Counted from the first letter of the stretch, positions 1 to 11,794 are shown. The stretch is 64,000 nt of DNA from Aquatica leii (GCA_035610365.1 CM069435.1:90615389-90679388); one strand, 5' to 3'. Notes: generated from the letters alone by a model not told the origin. Numbers and translations are program-made.

Positions 1-1530
1 GGAGCATTTCGGAGTCTACCTCCGACACGAATGATGCCCATGTCATCAAGGAATGGAGCAAAACCCACTAATGGCGAGGAACTTTTCAGTTGTTCAGAGC
101 GCTGAAGCGATTTAAGCTCATCAGAAAAGGAGTCAGCTTGGGACATTTTGATCAGGCACAGTAAAGCTGATCGGATTTCTTGAACAGTAATAGGTCCGCA
201 AAACCGATTGTTTGGCGAGTTTGAAGAATTTTTGTAGAAACGAAGACTATAAGCGACGACTCTTTCTAAACGAGTCATACTAGAGAAATTCTCTATGGGA
301 AAATCATTTGGACGATGCGAAATTAAAGTTTGAACTTCCGTTTTCAGATCTGGAAGTTCGGAACTAACATGAGCAGAACTAGGCCACGAAGATTTGTCAT
401 CCAATAACCAAGATGGACCATTCCACCAAAGAGTAAGCCCTTTTAAATTTTGAGGAGGTATGCCCCTGGACAGCATATCGGCTGGATTTGATTTAGTAGG
501 AACATGTCGCCAAACGGAAGCCGAAGTGAGTTGCTGGATGTCAGCAACCCTATTGCACACAAATGGTTTGAGAAGAGTAGGGCGTGTTTTTAGCCAGCCC
601 AAGATTATAGTAGAGTCCGACCATAAGTTACAAGACGATATAGTTAATCCTATGATTTTCAAAGCATGGGCTAAAAGTTTAGCAAGTAGCAAAGCTCCGC
701 AAAGCTCAAGCCTAGGGATTGTAGTGGGCTTAAGAGGTGCTACCTTTGACTTAGCACATAAAAGATGAGAATGAACCCGGTTGTCCTCGTCAACAGAACG
801 AAGGTACAAACACGCACCATATGCGCTTGTGGAAGCGTCACAAAATCCATGTACTTGGATATCTATGGGATTCTTGCACAAAACATGCCGAGGAATTTGT
901 AAATCCCGCAAACTGACGAGTTCAAAAGCATATGAACGCCATTTTGAACATACATTGTTGGGAACAGGGTCGTCCCAGGACAGCTTTTCCATCCAGAGCT
1001 GTTGGAGCATTATTTTTGCAGAAATCGTGCAAGGTGAAAGCACCCCTAGAGGATCAAAAATCCGAGATATTTCAGAAAGCATTGACCGCTTTGTGACCTT
1101 GCCTATGGAAGGCTTTGAAATAGAAAACATAAAATTGTCGTTTTGGAAAGACCAAATAAGACCTAGAGTACTAGTGTTTGCATGATCACCGATTTCAAGA
1201 ACATTGGGATGAATTTCTGTATCTGAAAAGCTAGAAAGAACACGCGAATCGTTGCAGATCCATTTACGAAGTTTGAAACACCCTGAACTAAGTGTAGTTG
1301 AGAGGTCGGAACATAATTTGCGAGCTTGTTCTAAATCGTTGGCGCCTGTCAACAGGTCGTCAACATAAAAATCATTTTTGATGATTTGCGAGACTTCAGG
1401 CATAGTAGTCTCACATTCGATACCGAGCTGGTAAAGACAACGAATGGCAAGAAACGAAGCAGATGCCGTTCCATAAGTGACAGTGTTTAGATCAAACGAT
1501 AGAATGGGTTTTGTGGGATCCGATCTCCAC
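1..1530 (-). pseudogene. BEL/Pao reverse transcriptase, RNase H and start of integrase region
   Basis: Reading from 1530 down to 1 in one shifted frame gives the rest of the polymerase. The catalytic YVDD box is at complement 1356-1367. An RNase H core follows (FCDASTSAYGAC, then a RLELCGALLLA motif), then the conserved WWNGPSWL linker typical of BEL/Pao. The segment ends at the zinc-binding head of the integrase, where the window stops. No stop interrupts the part I followed by eye. Plus-strand open frames in this interval are antisense shadows of this gene. Confidence 0.88.
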
Positions 1531-3466
1531 AAAATACGCTGAGGGATCTTTGGCTAGGGTTGAGCAGAACCTGCCTATACATCTTCTCGATATCTGCCGA
1601 TATGGCGTAATAATGTTTGCGAAAGCGAACCAAAATGGAAAACAGATCTTGCTGCATGGTAGGGCCGACCATTTGAATGCTATTGAGCGAATGCCCTGTT
1701 GTGGTTGCTGATGAACCGTTGAAAACGACACGTAACCTGGTCGTCACACTTTCCTCCTTGAGCACACCGTGGTGAGGAAGATAAACTGATGTTTCATTGC
1801 AAGTGGGGTTGACAACTGACATGTGCCCCAGCTCCTGATATTCTCGCATAAAATCAGAATAAAGTTTATATAGCTCTGGGTTGATTCGAAAGCGCCGCTC
1901 CTGAGACAACAATCTACCTTGAGCATTATCGAACGAGTTGCCTAGCAACTCTATTGGCTGTTTGAATGGAATTGAAACAACGAATCTACCGTCATTGTCT
2001 CTTCTGAATTTTTTAACAAAATGAGCTTCGCAGGCATTTTCCTCCTGCGATAACACCTTTTTGCTTGGATAACTTTCCAACTCCCAGAACCGCGAAAGCT
2101 GATTTGAAAGATCGTCCAAAGTGCCAAGATGACAAGACAAATTAGTAGCAATAACTGAGTTTATCGGTCCAGCTAAAACCCAACCGAAACGAGTATTTTG
2201 AACAATAGGAAGATTAGGACCCAATTGTATTTGACCAATACACAACAATTGGAAAAAAATTGGAGAACCTATCAAAAGATCAATGTCGCCTGGAGTGTCG
2301 TACGAACTGTCAGATAATCGGATGTTATCTGGTATCTTGAAATTGTTTCGGTTTACGTGGAAGCTTGGAGTTGTTCCAGTGATCTCGTCAAGAACGAGAC
2401 ACGTGAGATCTAATTTGAAACGAGAGTGATGAGCCCGAATAGTCACATCACACTTTAAACGAATGTGGGAAGCCAATTTACTTAACCCCGAAACGATAAT
2501 ATTTGCATCAGATGTGCGCAGCTTTAACTTAGTGCATAAGCTCAAACGAATAAAATTCGATTGAGAACCTGAATCAAGTAACATTCGAATACAGTGAGAG
2601 TTTCCTTCAGAATCTAGAATCTGAGCGGAAGCCGTAGGTAAAAGAACTTGAATTGTGTTTGAAGTAAAAACCGAAACTATTTGGGTTGGTTCAACAGAGA
2701 GATCTGCGCTTGACAAATGTTCTGACTGCATCAACGGCATGGCCGTAGGAGCATCTCTAATGTGCAGTAGTGAATTGTGCTTGGACTTGCACGTTCGGCA
2801 AGTATGCTGTGAAGAACATTGAGACACAAAATGACCTTTATACAAACAATTCAGACAAAGTCTTAATTCTTTCGATTTAGTTAATCTTGCACGCGGAGAA
2901 AGCTTTATAAATTCATCGCACTTGGTTACTGAATGAGAACCTTTGCAAAGTACGCATGTAAGCGTATTTGCAACAAAAGATTTGGAGTACGATTTTGGTC
3001 TCTCAGAAGAAGAAGGTTTGAACCTTTCCGAATGCGGTTTGGCCTGATTGGGCCCTAAACAATCTAGTAAATTGGCAGTGTTTGTGAGAAAAGTTTTGAA
3101 CTTCTCCAGCGAAGGTAAATCAGAACCTGACCTGTTTCTCAGAGTTTCCCACTGGCGAAAAGTAATGGGATCAAGTTTGTTTGAAACAATATGGATGATC
3201 AAAGCCTCGAATAACTGTTCATCTGCGGAAAGCGATCTGAGCGCTGTCACGTGTTTAAATAAGGAATCAGAAATTTTTCTTAACTTGAAAGCGGATTCCT
3301 TATTTAATGACTCCATGTCTAAAATAGATTTGAAATGGTTGTGTATGAGCAAACGGGGTTGATCGTACCTAGTGCAAATAGTTTTCCAAGCAACTTGATA
3401 ATTGTCGGCTGAAAATTGTAACGATTTAATAACTTGGGCTGCATCTCCGATCAAACTGGATTTCAA
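1487..3466 (-). pseudogene. BEL/Pao gag C-terminus, protease and N-terminal reverse transcriptase
   Basis: A 659-codon open frame. It opens in the conserved gag core. Two cysteine knuckles follow at about residues 170-225 (CVLCKGSHSVTKC and CLNCLYKGHFVSQC), then a retropepsin with LLDSGSQSNF at about residue 296, where the DSG aspartate is intact. The N-terminal palm of the reverse transcriptase closes the frame (RLRVVFNGSS, then ISADIEKMYRQV, where the first catalytic aspartate of the RT is present). The frame breaks near position 1530 because of a one-base shift; the remaining RT is in a neighbouring frame at lower coordinates. Confidence 0.9.
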
Positions 3467-3549
3467 GTAATGAAGACGTTGAACATCGTCAAGATCTTTG
3501 TTGTTGTGAATTAAGCTAGTAAATATTTCGCGAAATTCTAGCCATGCCT

Positions 3550-3990
3550 CTAAATCCCCAGAAAATTTGGGTATAGAAATTTTTGGCAGATTAAATAATG
3601 CTTTTTGGTGGCCATGATGCCCGTACTACACAAGTCGTTACTGCGATGGATACTACTCCTGGAGGAGCTGCTGTTAGAAGCAGCTTTGAGGCTGTGACCC
3701 CATTTATTTATAAAGTTTTTTGCTCGAGAGAGCGCCGAAAAATATGAGTTTTCGAATTGTTCTTGATGTTTGTATTCCGCGGTGACGTCAGTAGTCACTT
3801 CGATAATTTGTATTTGAATTTGTTCAAAGTCAGATAATAATGAATTAGCCGATTCTAATCTCGTTTCAATTTCAAAAACATGTTCGTCTTCTGGTTTATC
3901 GGTATGCATTAATTCAAAATTGCTTAAGAACGTATGAAATCCTGTAAGTTTGGATTCAACTAAACCACGATTTCTAATTAAAGCTTCCAT
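3550..3990 (-). pseudogene. BEL/Pao gag, N-terminal part
   Basis: A 146-codon frame starts at the first ATG after the leader. It reads as the helical N-terminal gag region of BEL/Pao elements, with alternating hydrophobic and charged residues (for example FLSNFELMHTDKPEDEHVFE) and a serine-rich linker (SNSSSSRSS) before a short LPKF-like motif. The frame runs off track near 3590. The conserved continuation (WLEF.EIF type, leading into the RT-linked frame) is found in another frame just downstream, so a frameshift separates it from the next segment. Confidence 0.8.
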
Positions 3991-4370
3991 AATGAATAGA
4001 TTTATTTTAATGTTTTCGTTTTAACTAAGCAACGGCAAGTTAAGAATTAAATGCAAAAATAACGGTAACAATATCGTTATTTACAAAAACAAGAATTGTA
4101 ATTAATTAATTAATACAAATGCAAAATCGTAATTCAATATGAATAGAACACGTTGGAATAAATGCACTGGCTTAACAAAGTAAGCAAGCAAAACAAATGT
4201 AAAAGAAAGAGAAGGCAAACCTGCTATCGTTTGTGGGTATCAACCCTTCGAGTTGTTGGCGAAAGAAGTCTTTGGCTGTCTCTCTCTAACTCATAGGCAC
4301 GAAATTGCATATTTCGTCAAACAATATAAATTCTTGCGAAATCTTGAAAATTCACTGTTTCTTGTAATAA
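3991..4370 (-). other. BEL/Pao leader between primer-binding site and gag
   Basis: This is the 5' untranslated leader of the element in its own orientation. It contains AT-rich DNA and no open frame of note. Confidence 0.6.
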
Positions 4371-4387
4371 TCCGGCTCGAAGGACCA
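4371..4387 (-). other. tRNA primer-binding site of BEL/Pao copy 1
   Basis: Read on the plus strand these 17 bases are TCCGGCTCGAAGGACCA, which looks like the 3' end of a mature tRNA including CCA. The element is on the other strand, so it can pair with that tRNA. The site is 3 bases from the LTR edge. A tRNA-Arg type primer is likely from memory of BEL/Pao elements. A near-identical 14-mer with one change sits at 56685-56698 beside BEL/Pao copy 3. Confidence 0.8.
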
Positions 4388-4390
4388 AAA

Positions 4391-4577
4391 TGTTAATTGT
4401 AGTGGACTGTAGTTCTTTATTTTGTTAAGTACATAGAACGATATGAATAAAACACAAAGTAATAAGAACGAATAAAATTTATCGAAAGAACATTCGTTTC
4501 ATCATGTGGCTACATGATGACTGATTTTACAAAGAGGGATGTTGGTTGAAATCCCTGCCACTATCAGTAGCGTAACA
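4391..4577 (-). repeat. 5' LTR of BEL/Pao copy 1
   Basis: A 187-bp segment bounded by the short inverted repeat TGTTA...TAACA lies immediately before the primer-binding site. That is where the 5' LTR of a minus-strand element must be. The matching 3' LTR is outside the window, so the length is inferred from one copy only. Confidence 0.75.
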
Positions 4578-4695
4578 ATAAAGTTTTAATTAAAATAAGT
4601 TTACAATCTAAACAAATATAATGAGCTTTATGTTTTTAAATTAATGTAAAATGATCATTATCGTAATGCAGTTTTTATCAAAATCATAAAATTTC

Positions 4696-4980
4696 TCATT
4701 GAATAGATTAATTCGTTCATAGTTTGAATTGTGAAACTTTTAAAAACAGTCATTATTCCATTAACATACAACGTCGTCGATTAATGAAATGAACATTGTA
4801 TTAATGAATGACAATTCATAACCAATAACAATTTTTTTCATTGAACAAATGAATTCGTTCATCGTTTGATGGAACTTTAAAGAAAAGTAATTATTTCATT
4901 AATGTACAACTTTATGGATTAATGAAGTGAACATTGCTTATATGAACAGCATTCATAACTTGATAAAAATGTTTAAGTAA
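4696..4980. repeat. Imperfect tandem duplication, about 142-bp unit
   Basis: Two degenerate copies start at about 4696 and 4838. Both run from TCATTGAA through AATTCGTTCAT, TTCCATTAA or TTTCATTAA, and GATTAATGAARTGAACATTG. The flanking DNA at 4578-4695 and 4981-5382 is AT-rich and has no gene that I can recognise. Confidence 0.7.
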
Positions 4981-5382
4981 TTTAATGTATAATTTTAATA
5001 ATATAAGGAATGCAATATACACAACACATGGTTTTAAATGGCGGTAGATACGGGAATTATTTTTTCTCAATTTTTGTTGATTAATTATAAGCAGATGTAG
5101 TTAACTATGAATTTATTTACACTGGCAAAATAAACACGGTAATGTAACTACGTACATTACAAACTTAAACTCAAAAATGTTTGAGGCAAATTATTAAGTT
5201 TTATACATTAACTTAGAAGTTGCAATGCATAGTGCATTACTTACGAATATCGTAACAACAATGTCGCTTATACGCTCAAAACACTCTTAGTCATGCGGCT
5301 GCGCATCACAAAACGTGTATAAATCAAAATTTATTTACCATAAGTTCTAACCTAAAAATATCTTACATTTCAACATGTAATA

Positions 5383-7345
5383 TTAAAACAACAGGACAAC
5401 TACACATGTATACATTCTTAAAACTACAAAAAGGCAATATAAATTCTTAAGTAACTTAACTAAGTTAAAGGCAAGACACACTTTATTCACAAGACGTTTT
5501 ACTAAGTTTTCGTTAGTGACTAACAATTTCACTAACCGAACAACACCATTAGATCCTGGATAAAATTCTACTGAGCGTCCTAAGGCCCAAGATAGGGGCC
5601 GAAGATTTTCTTCTTTTAGGAGTAACAAAGCTCCGTCGCGGAGAAGATCTGGAAGATGCTCAAACCATTTATTTCTTTTTTGCATTTCTGAGACAATATC
5701 GGCACTCCAGCGTTTCCAATGGCTGATTGTTTCTATGCGTTGAAACAATGAGAGTCGGTTGGTAGTAGGTAAATCAGGCTCAGGTATCGCAGTTAACGGT
5801 TTGCCTATTAGAAAATGACCAAGGGTCAAGGGTTGAAAGTCGGTAGGATCAGTGAACCAGGGGGAAAGGGGACGAACGTTTAAGATTGATTCTATCTGTA
5901 CCATGGTGACACTTAAGTCTTCATAAGTTAAATTAGTGTTCCTTTAAGTGTCCCTTTCAATCTTTATATTAGATGCCCAAAGGCCTGCTTGATGAGGGGC
6001 ACGAGGAATGATAAATTCCCACTTTATATTTTCATTATTTAAATAATTGATTGCAATTGTTTGAGTATCAGTGGACTGTAAAAATATATATAAATCTTTC
6101 AAATGCATATAAGCACCTTTAAAATTTGTTGCATTATCGAATGATATAAAATATGATTTAGCACGGCGTCCTATAAAACGTTTTGGGACCCTTAGAAGTG
6201 CGTCGGATGTTAAATCAGTGAACAACTCCAGATGTACTACCTTTGTAACCAAGCAGACAAATAGGGAAATATATCTTTTTATTAACTTTGAACCCCTAGT
6301 TTTTCTGTCTTTTACTAAAATTGGTTCGGCATAGTCAAGGCCGGTATTGTAAAATGCAGGTGTATTACTTTGCAAGCGTTCAAAAGATAAATCAGCCATT
6401 AATGGATTTTTTAATTAGGTTTAGCCTTCAAACATTTTATACAATTTCTGATGACGGTTTTGGCCAAATTTTTGCCATTAATAGGCCAATATTGTTCTCT
6501 AACAAATGCCAATAATTGTTGGGCTCCACAGTGTAGTAGGTTATGATGAAAATGTATCATTATAAGATTAGCGAAAATGTGACGCTTCGGGAGAAGTATT
6601 GGAACTTTTTTATTATAGTTAAATGTGGAGTTTTTTAAACGACCGCCAACCTTTAAGATGCCATTCTCATCTAAAAATGGGTTTAATAGAAGTATTTTTG
6701 ATTGGGAATTTAGAAATTTATTTGATTTTAACATTTTTATTTTGTCATAAAAACTTTCATTTTGACAGGTTTTTATTAGTGTGTTTAGTGAAGTTTGGAG
6801 TTCGCCTAATGACAGCAGACCAGTATTCCTTGACGCTACAGGACATTTTTTGTATTATTATTGTACCTAAAGAACGTACATATATACAAGCTCCAAAACC
6901 AGTAGAACTGCTATCTGCAAACCCATATAGAGCTCTGCAAGAAGAGGTTTTGGAGACTTGACGTATCGTGTTATTTTTAAACCTTTAATGAACTCTGATT
7001 GAACGTTAAATTTTAACCACTCAGTGCTCATACTTAATGAAAGAAGTTCGCATTAAGATGTTTTTAGAGACCATAATTTTTAAATAAATACTTTACCCTT
7101 TGTCACAACAGGGGCTAAAAGTCCAAGGGGATCCTACAACTAAGAGATTGTGAAAAGAACAGAACGCTTAGTTATGCGGTTAATTTCCTTCAGGTTTACA
7201 TTATAAAAAATAACATCTAGAATAGAATTCCAAGAAAGACCCAATGCTGTAGCGCTAGATTGTTCCCCTAAGAGTACATTAAGAAGTTGTAGACTCTAGC
7301 AAAGTAGGATCTGATAGCACGCGAGGATCATTAGATAAGAGAAAA
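5383..7345 (-). pseudogene. BEL/Pao copy 2: RT/RNase H relic and integrase
   Basis: A second, more decayed BEL/Pao element. From high to low coordinates there are remnants of the RT-RNase H connection (near 7080-7340), a degraded RNase H, then the integrase in three open pieces. 6411-6734 holds the zinc-binding head with VGGRLKN and an H-H-C-C array ending CIKCLKAKPN. 5944-6399 holds the catalytic core with LDYAEP and FDNATNF, where both aspartates are present. 5383-5904 holds the C-terminal domain (SILNVRPLSPWF, then LLKEENLRPLSW). The conserved GLWE motif, whose glutamate completes the DDE triad, reads GLWA here. The copy is interrupted upstream at about 7345 by a foldback-type repeat. Confidence 0.88.
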
Positions 7346-8110
7346 TCGTATAAACAGAAATTCGTACTTACCACCAATACCGACAAAGCTACAAAACATA
7401 GTTATTTCTTGCAAACTAAATACCTGGTTTTCTTACCTTGTATAGAAAAATAAAAATGGATCTTGCGTTCAAACGTCTTTTCGTTCAAACTTCTCCATGT
7501 TTAAACATCTCTGCGCCCAAACGTCCCTGCGTTTAATCGTCTTTGCATTGAAACGTATTGCGTCCAAACGGCCGCGTTCAAACGGGTCATTCCGCTAAAT
7601 ATACAATTTTTATCACAAGTAGTTCTTCTTTTTCAATTTATATAAATTTTTTATTGGTAATTTTTAATTGAAATATAAATTTTGCTACTGTAATCGTTAA
7701 TCGCACAGGATGCTGCCCCAACTCAGTGGTTTAGTATAGGTACCTGAAATTGAATTTTGTTATTTATTGTGATATAGCAATGAGCGAATAGTTTTATTTC
7801 TTGCTGGTTTAGTTCTGTTCTACTAATTTCCGTATTTTTCTTTCTTTTAGTGTTGTCAAGTGTGACCGATCACCTGTGGTCTTTTTTTCACTATAGCACT
7901 TTTATAACTGATTATAATCAATACATCAAAAACAGGCTGAATTCTCTTAGTTGCTTTATCCACGCCATTCTTTGATATTCGAGCTGCCGTTGTCTTTCTT
8001 TACTGTAGATAAAGTTACAGGTAATTTATCGCACTTTAGCGTAACAAGTTTTGGACGCCTCGACGTGCAGAGCTTGCGTTTAACACAACAAAGTAAACTA
8101 GTAAAGCAGA
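7346..8110. repeat. Dispersed repeat shared with 40.2-41.4 kb, including half a foldback arm
   Basis: 7346-7594 matches the arms of the foldback element at 40094-40949, including a run of 14-17 bp units of the type GCGTTCAAACGTCT between about 7465 and 7585. From 7595 to about 8040 the sequence matches 40950-41430 nearly base for base over long stretches, with the same junction (CATTCCG then CTAAATATA). The block was therefore copied after the foldback insertion. It encodes nothing recognisable. In the other copy the flank runs straight into a Gypsy gag. Confidence 0.82.
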
Positions 8111-8419
8111 ATTTTATATAATGAATATTAAATAGAATTATGAATACGTTGTTTTGATGATTGTCTTTAACATCTTTTTTTCTTTTTATTTAAAAAAAAT
8201 CGAATAGGTTAATGCTGCTTCTTTTCCGTTCTTAACAGTGGTTAAAAAAAACACAACGATACATTTACTAGTTTATTTGAGAGAAAAAAATCATAATTAC
8301 ATCGTTTAATAATTTCACATAAGACAATTTCTGTATGTTAAAACTAAACAAACTAAAAATACTATATTTAAATTCAAGTGAAGTGTTATACGGCACTATA
8401 CCTCAAAAAATCACGATGT
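8111..8419. other. Intergenic DNA downstream of receptor A
   Basis: AT-rich with several poly-A and poly-T runs. This is probably the 3' untranslated side of the receptor gene, which ends at 8420. No other signal is visible. Confidence 0.5.
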
Positions 8420-10156
8420 TTAGTGTTGAATATTGCATCTACGATAAAAGCACAGTTCTCCAATAAAAGCAACAGAAGCAAGAACTAAGCCAAAGCCCCA
8501 TAGCACAAAAACGGGATAAAGATCTTCCATATTAAGTTTTCTGTTTTCGTTAATAAAATCTTTCGTTCTATTTTTAAAAAGGTAATTATATTCATTACCA
8601 TAATGATTTATAATGCCCGATTCAAGAAGCCGAATTATAATTTTATTAAAAGCAAATGCGAAATAAGATGATTCTTTAAAGAACAAGACTCTTTTCAAAT
8701 TACCAGTATAAGTATTGTCTACAAAATAAGTGTAAGATTTTTGAGTAACACGTACAAGTAGTTCAAACAGATTTCCATCTACAAATACAACATCATTGCT
8801 ATCCGAATTCCATGATTTTAGTAAATTTATGTATTTCGTACTATTTAAGTAGATAAATCTTTTTTTAATGTTACCATAACTAGAATCAAATTTTATAACA
8901 TTGTATTTATGAAACCATGTATCTGTAAATAGTATCGAATGACTAGAATTTATTAGCTCTTCGAATGATCGAATTGGTTGTTCATATTGCGGAATTGTTA
9001 ACAACGTAATTAATTTGCCAGTAAAAACAGATTGAATGTGAATTGAGTAAGCTACGTACGAAATAAACAAAAGTTTAAAAGCACGACAAAATCGCTTACA
9101 GTTGGTTGTTCCAAAAATAGTCATTGAATATACCTCCAAAAAACATAGCAGCAAATCTGTCCGGTTAGTCGGATATCTATATTTTTGAATTAAACAAAAA
9201 ACCAAAGAAGTTAAAACAAAAAACAGTAGTATTAAAGTCCATACTGCATCTTTAAAGGCAAGTTTTAAACTTTCTATAGGAAAAATTCTCTTAGGAGTAG
9301 GAACTACCCATATATAATCTTTTTGGTCATAAAAGAAACTGCATGAAAATATAGCACATTCTCTAAGCGAACCTATTTGTAACATATAGTTAATGTTACA
9401 ATGGGAGTCGTCCATTTCATCTGTTACAAATAAAGTCATGTTTAGAAATCTGACAATTGTTATTAATGTCTTCATAGTTAAATATGCTGAACTGGTTTTG
9501 TTTTGATACCAATAATAATTTTCACGATCAAGTAAGCACAAAAAGCATTTGTTGTAATTTCTTAAAAGTTTAGGAAATTTTACAAGTTTGGTGCTATTAC
9601 AACTGTTCATTATTAGCGTACTTCCATTCAATCCGCACTGGTTTGGTATAGAATGAGGATCTCCAGTAAAAAGTCGTGTAGGCTGGTCTTCCATTGTTAA
9701 ATCGTACGTTAACATAACTACATTAACTAATTGGAGTTTCCACATTAGCCTAAACACATACGGTAGAATATATGTTTTCACAATGGGCGCAATAAGCAAA
9801 ACGTGCCTCATTGATTGGTTATTTAACGTCCACATTTTACTAGTCGAAAGTTTATTAATAATTGAAAATATGGAGTAGTAGTCGTTCGAATGGATTATGA
9901 AGTTTTGTTTGTGTCCGATAGACGTGTTTAGAACCATACTTTGGTTTCTCATATCAACGACCATGCTTGGATTTGTAACGTAATCTGGAAAAACTGAAAT
10001 ACCAGCGTTATCAAATATAAACAGCAAAGTGTCATCTTCATGAAAAATATGTTCAATAGTTTGTTTCACGCAAATTTTCACATTATCAATTTGTTTATCG
10101 TTTTTAATTACAAAAGCCAGAATTGGCATAAAATAAATAACATTCAATATCAACAT
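8420..10156 (-). CDS. Divergent ionotropic receptor A, intact, single exon
   Basis: A 578-residue insect ionotropic receptor without introns, expected to act as a ligand-gated cation channel in the dendritic membrane of chemosensory neurons. Residues 1-18 form a signal peptide. About 20-300 is the divergent N-terminal and S1 ligand-binding half, with DYVTNPS near 58 and GHKQNFIIHS near 81. WVVPTPKR at 283-290 precedes TM1 (about 304-324). The pore loop is about 335-350, TM2 about 360-386 (YSIHIQSVFTGKLITLL), S2 follows, and TM3 is about 546-569. The TM2 stretch takes the place of SYTANLAAF of glutamate receptors. I could not place the glutamate-binding Arg/Thr/Asp set, as is usual for divergent IRs. 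It groups with receptors C and D by sequence. The start is supported by ATG context and a signal peptide shared by all five paralogues. Confidence 0.93.
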   Translation of the reverse strand: MLILNVIYFMPILAFVIKNDKQIDNVKICVKQTIEHIFHEDDTLLFIFDNAGISVFPDYVTNPSMVVDMRNQSMVLNTSIGHKQNFIIHSNDYYSIFSIINKLSTSKMWTLNNQSMRHVLLIAPIVKTYILPYVFRLMWKLQLVNVVMLTYDLTMEDQPTRLFTGDPHSIPNQCGLNGSTLIMNSCNSTKLVKFPKLLRNYNKCFLCLLDRENYYWYQNKTSSAYLTMKTLITIVRFLNMTLFVTDEMDDSHCNINYMLQIGSLRECAIFSCSFFYDQKDYIWVVPTPKRIFPIESLKLAFKDAVWTLILLFFVLTSLVFCLIQKYRYPTNRTDLLLCFLEVYSMTIFGTTNCKRFCRAFKLLFISYVAYSIHIQSVFTGKLITLLTIPQYEQPIRSFEELINSSHSILFTDTWFHKYNVIKFDSSYGNIKKRFIYLNSTKYINLLKSWNSDSNDVVFVDGNLFELLVRVTQKSYTYFVDNTYTGNLKRVLFFKESSYFAFAFNKIIIRLLESGIINHYGNEYNYLFKNRTKDFINENRKLNMEDLYPVFVLWGFGLVLASVAFIGELCFYRRCNIQH

Positions 10157-10400
10157 TTTAAATATTACTCGGATTTATCAATAACGACGGACACGTACTA
10201 GGAGCATCTAAAACGCATTAAGAATATTTTGTCCACTCTATCTATACAAACCAGAGAAGTGACATAATGTAAATACATTAAGGCCATCAGTATATGGACT
10301 TCTTAAAAGCCACCTAAGGTTGTAATTCTACCGTTAAAATCGACTTTAAATAATATGTCGAATATAATACTTATTTTTAAATAAATAATAAATGTATTCT
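10157..10400 (-). promoter_or_regulatory. Conserved upstream flank of receptor A
   Basis: About 220 bp upstream of the start codon aligns with the flanks of receptors C (30007-30270) and D (46692-46920). Shared pieces include an ACGTAC core at 10193-10198, AACGCATTAA, TACAAAC, TGTAAATACATTAAG, and a GTTGTAATTC / GTTGAATTCC block. The conservation is visible; a promoter role is inferred. Confidence 0.5.
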
Positions 10401-11794
10401 TAAATACTTTTTTAAAAAAATAATTCTATAGTTATTTGTATCGCTAGACTTGAAAGTGCTATTTTGCGAATATTCGCAAAATACTTTGCAATACACAAAA
10501 TTGTTAATGTTATATAAATTTGTTTAAAACATTTATTATTATTTGCAAATAACATGTTGATAAAACTAAAACCGGTAATGACAAAATTCAGTTGCTTTTA
10601 AAATAAATTTGACAACTATATAATTGCATTACAACTTAAATATATTAAAGTAAAATTATTATTGTTCTTAGCATTTGTAAGATATAAACAAATTAATTAT
10701 ATTTGTGTTAAAACAATTTGTGTCATTCTAAACAGTAACATAGATAATGATTTATGTTAGTACTAATATATCTAACACAAATGACAGATGACGTAAACAA
10801 TTAATGCATATGAGTGCCAACTTCTAGTAATATAATTCTACCACACTATACTGACAGGAAAAGTAAATTTTCCGATTGATCATGCTGCCTGCAAAATACA
10901 TCAAAACAGACGGAAGCACAAAAATAACATTTTAGATAATTTTAAATACTTAAGTGTAAAAGAAGAATATAAAAAAAAGGTAAATTCTAAAAACTAGAGA
11001 TACTTAAGACTCTTAAAACTACATGGTAGTGATATTCATTTTTTATTTTTAACAAAAAATAATAGTTCTGAGTCTTTAGAAACATGTATGAACTATAAAA
11101 TTAGATTAAAAAACTGTTTTGCTCAAAAATGTGTAGAACACAGTAGTGTTTTGCTGCTAGATGTATAAATATATCAGTTGAGAGTACAGCAAATAAAAAT
11201 TAAAAATGTAGTAAAAAGAAGAAAAACTAGAATTTACACAACACACAAATTAGTATTATTAAGTTAAATGCCAAAACAAAACAAAATTATTAGAAAAATT
11301 AAATACCATCTAAAAATATAAGAAAGAAACAGAAATAAAAGAATAAAAAATACTTAACAATTTGAAAAAAAAGTTAAATATTTTAAGGCAAGAATTATAG
11401 ATGTCGAAAGGAACGCAACAATAGTATATTACACTACGAGGGCCGAAAGTTAAATTTTCGGCCCTGCGCGTCATGATGCCCCGAGGCGTCAGATATCAAC
11501 GCCTCCAATTAATCCTCGGTAGATTATATTTTCTTGCACACAAATAATCACAAAAGTGTAACTTACCAAAATAAGGCTAGAATTTAGTAAAGTGAAAAGT
11601 ACCTTAAGACAAGGAAAAAAATCAAAAAAGAAATTAGGGAAAAAATGAAAAGACTCTCAACAACAATATACGTTCTTCTGAAATATGTGTGGTTAGATGA
11701 CCAGTCTCATTGGCTAATGCAGACCCAAGAAAGACAAAGATGCAAACTTTCTAAATGTTCTTCTGTCTTCATACGTGTTAATTTTCGTTATATA
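10400..11794. other. Intergenic DNA with one strong hairpin
   Basis: Very AT-rich, with no coding signal. A perfect 10-bp stem lies at 11439-11448 and 11456-11465 (AGGGCCGAAA with TTTCGGCCCT, 7-base loop). It is followed by GC-richer DNA (GATGCCCCGAGGCGTCAG) that stands out from the surroundings, which suggests a small mobile element of unknown type. Confidence 0.5.

Larger units (their letters stand above)
1..4577 (-). mobile_element. BEL/Pao LTR retrotransposon, 5' portion (copy 1), cut by the window edge
   Basis: On the minus strand the order is LTR, primer-binding site, gag, protease, reverse transcriptase, RNase H and the start of the integrase region, which is the BEL/Pao order. The integrase and 3' LTR lie beyond position 1. 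The polyprotein is split by at least two frameshifts, near 3590 between gag parts and near 1530 within RT, so the copy is not autonomous as read. Domain conservation is otherwise good, so the copy looks fairly young. Assignment to BEL/Pao rests on the gag zinc knuckles, the LLDSGSQSNF protease, the YVDD reverse transcriptase and RNase H fused downstream of RT. Confidence 0.93.

Noticed and set aside
460-1185. Two plus-strand open frames (460-768 and 781-1185)
   Set aside because: They are antisense to the RT/RNase H of BEL/Pao copy 1, which is well supported on the other strand.
3048-3362. Plus-strand open frame over the gag region
   Set aside because: Antisense shadow of the gag-protease frame 1487-3466.
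6321-6961. Plus-strand open frames over the second BEL/Pao integrase
   Set aside because: They overlap the zinc-binding head and RNase H remnants on the minus strand and have no motifs of their own.
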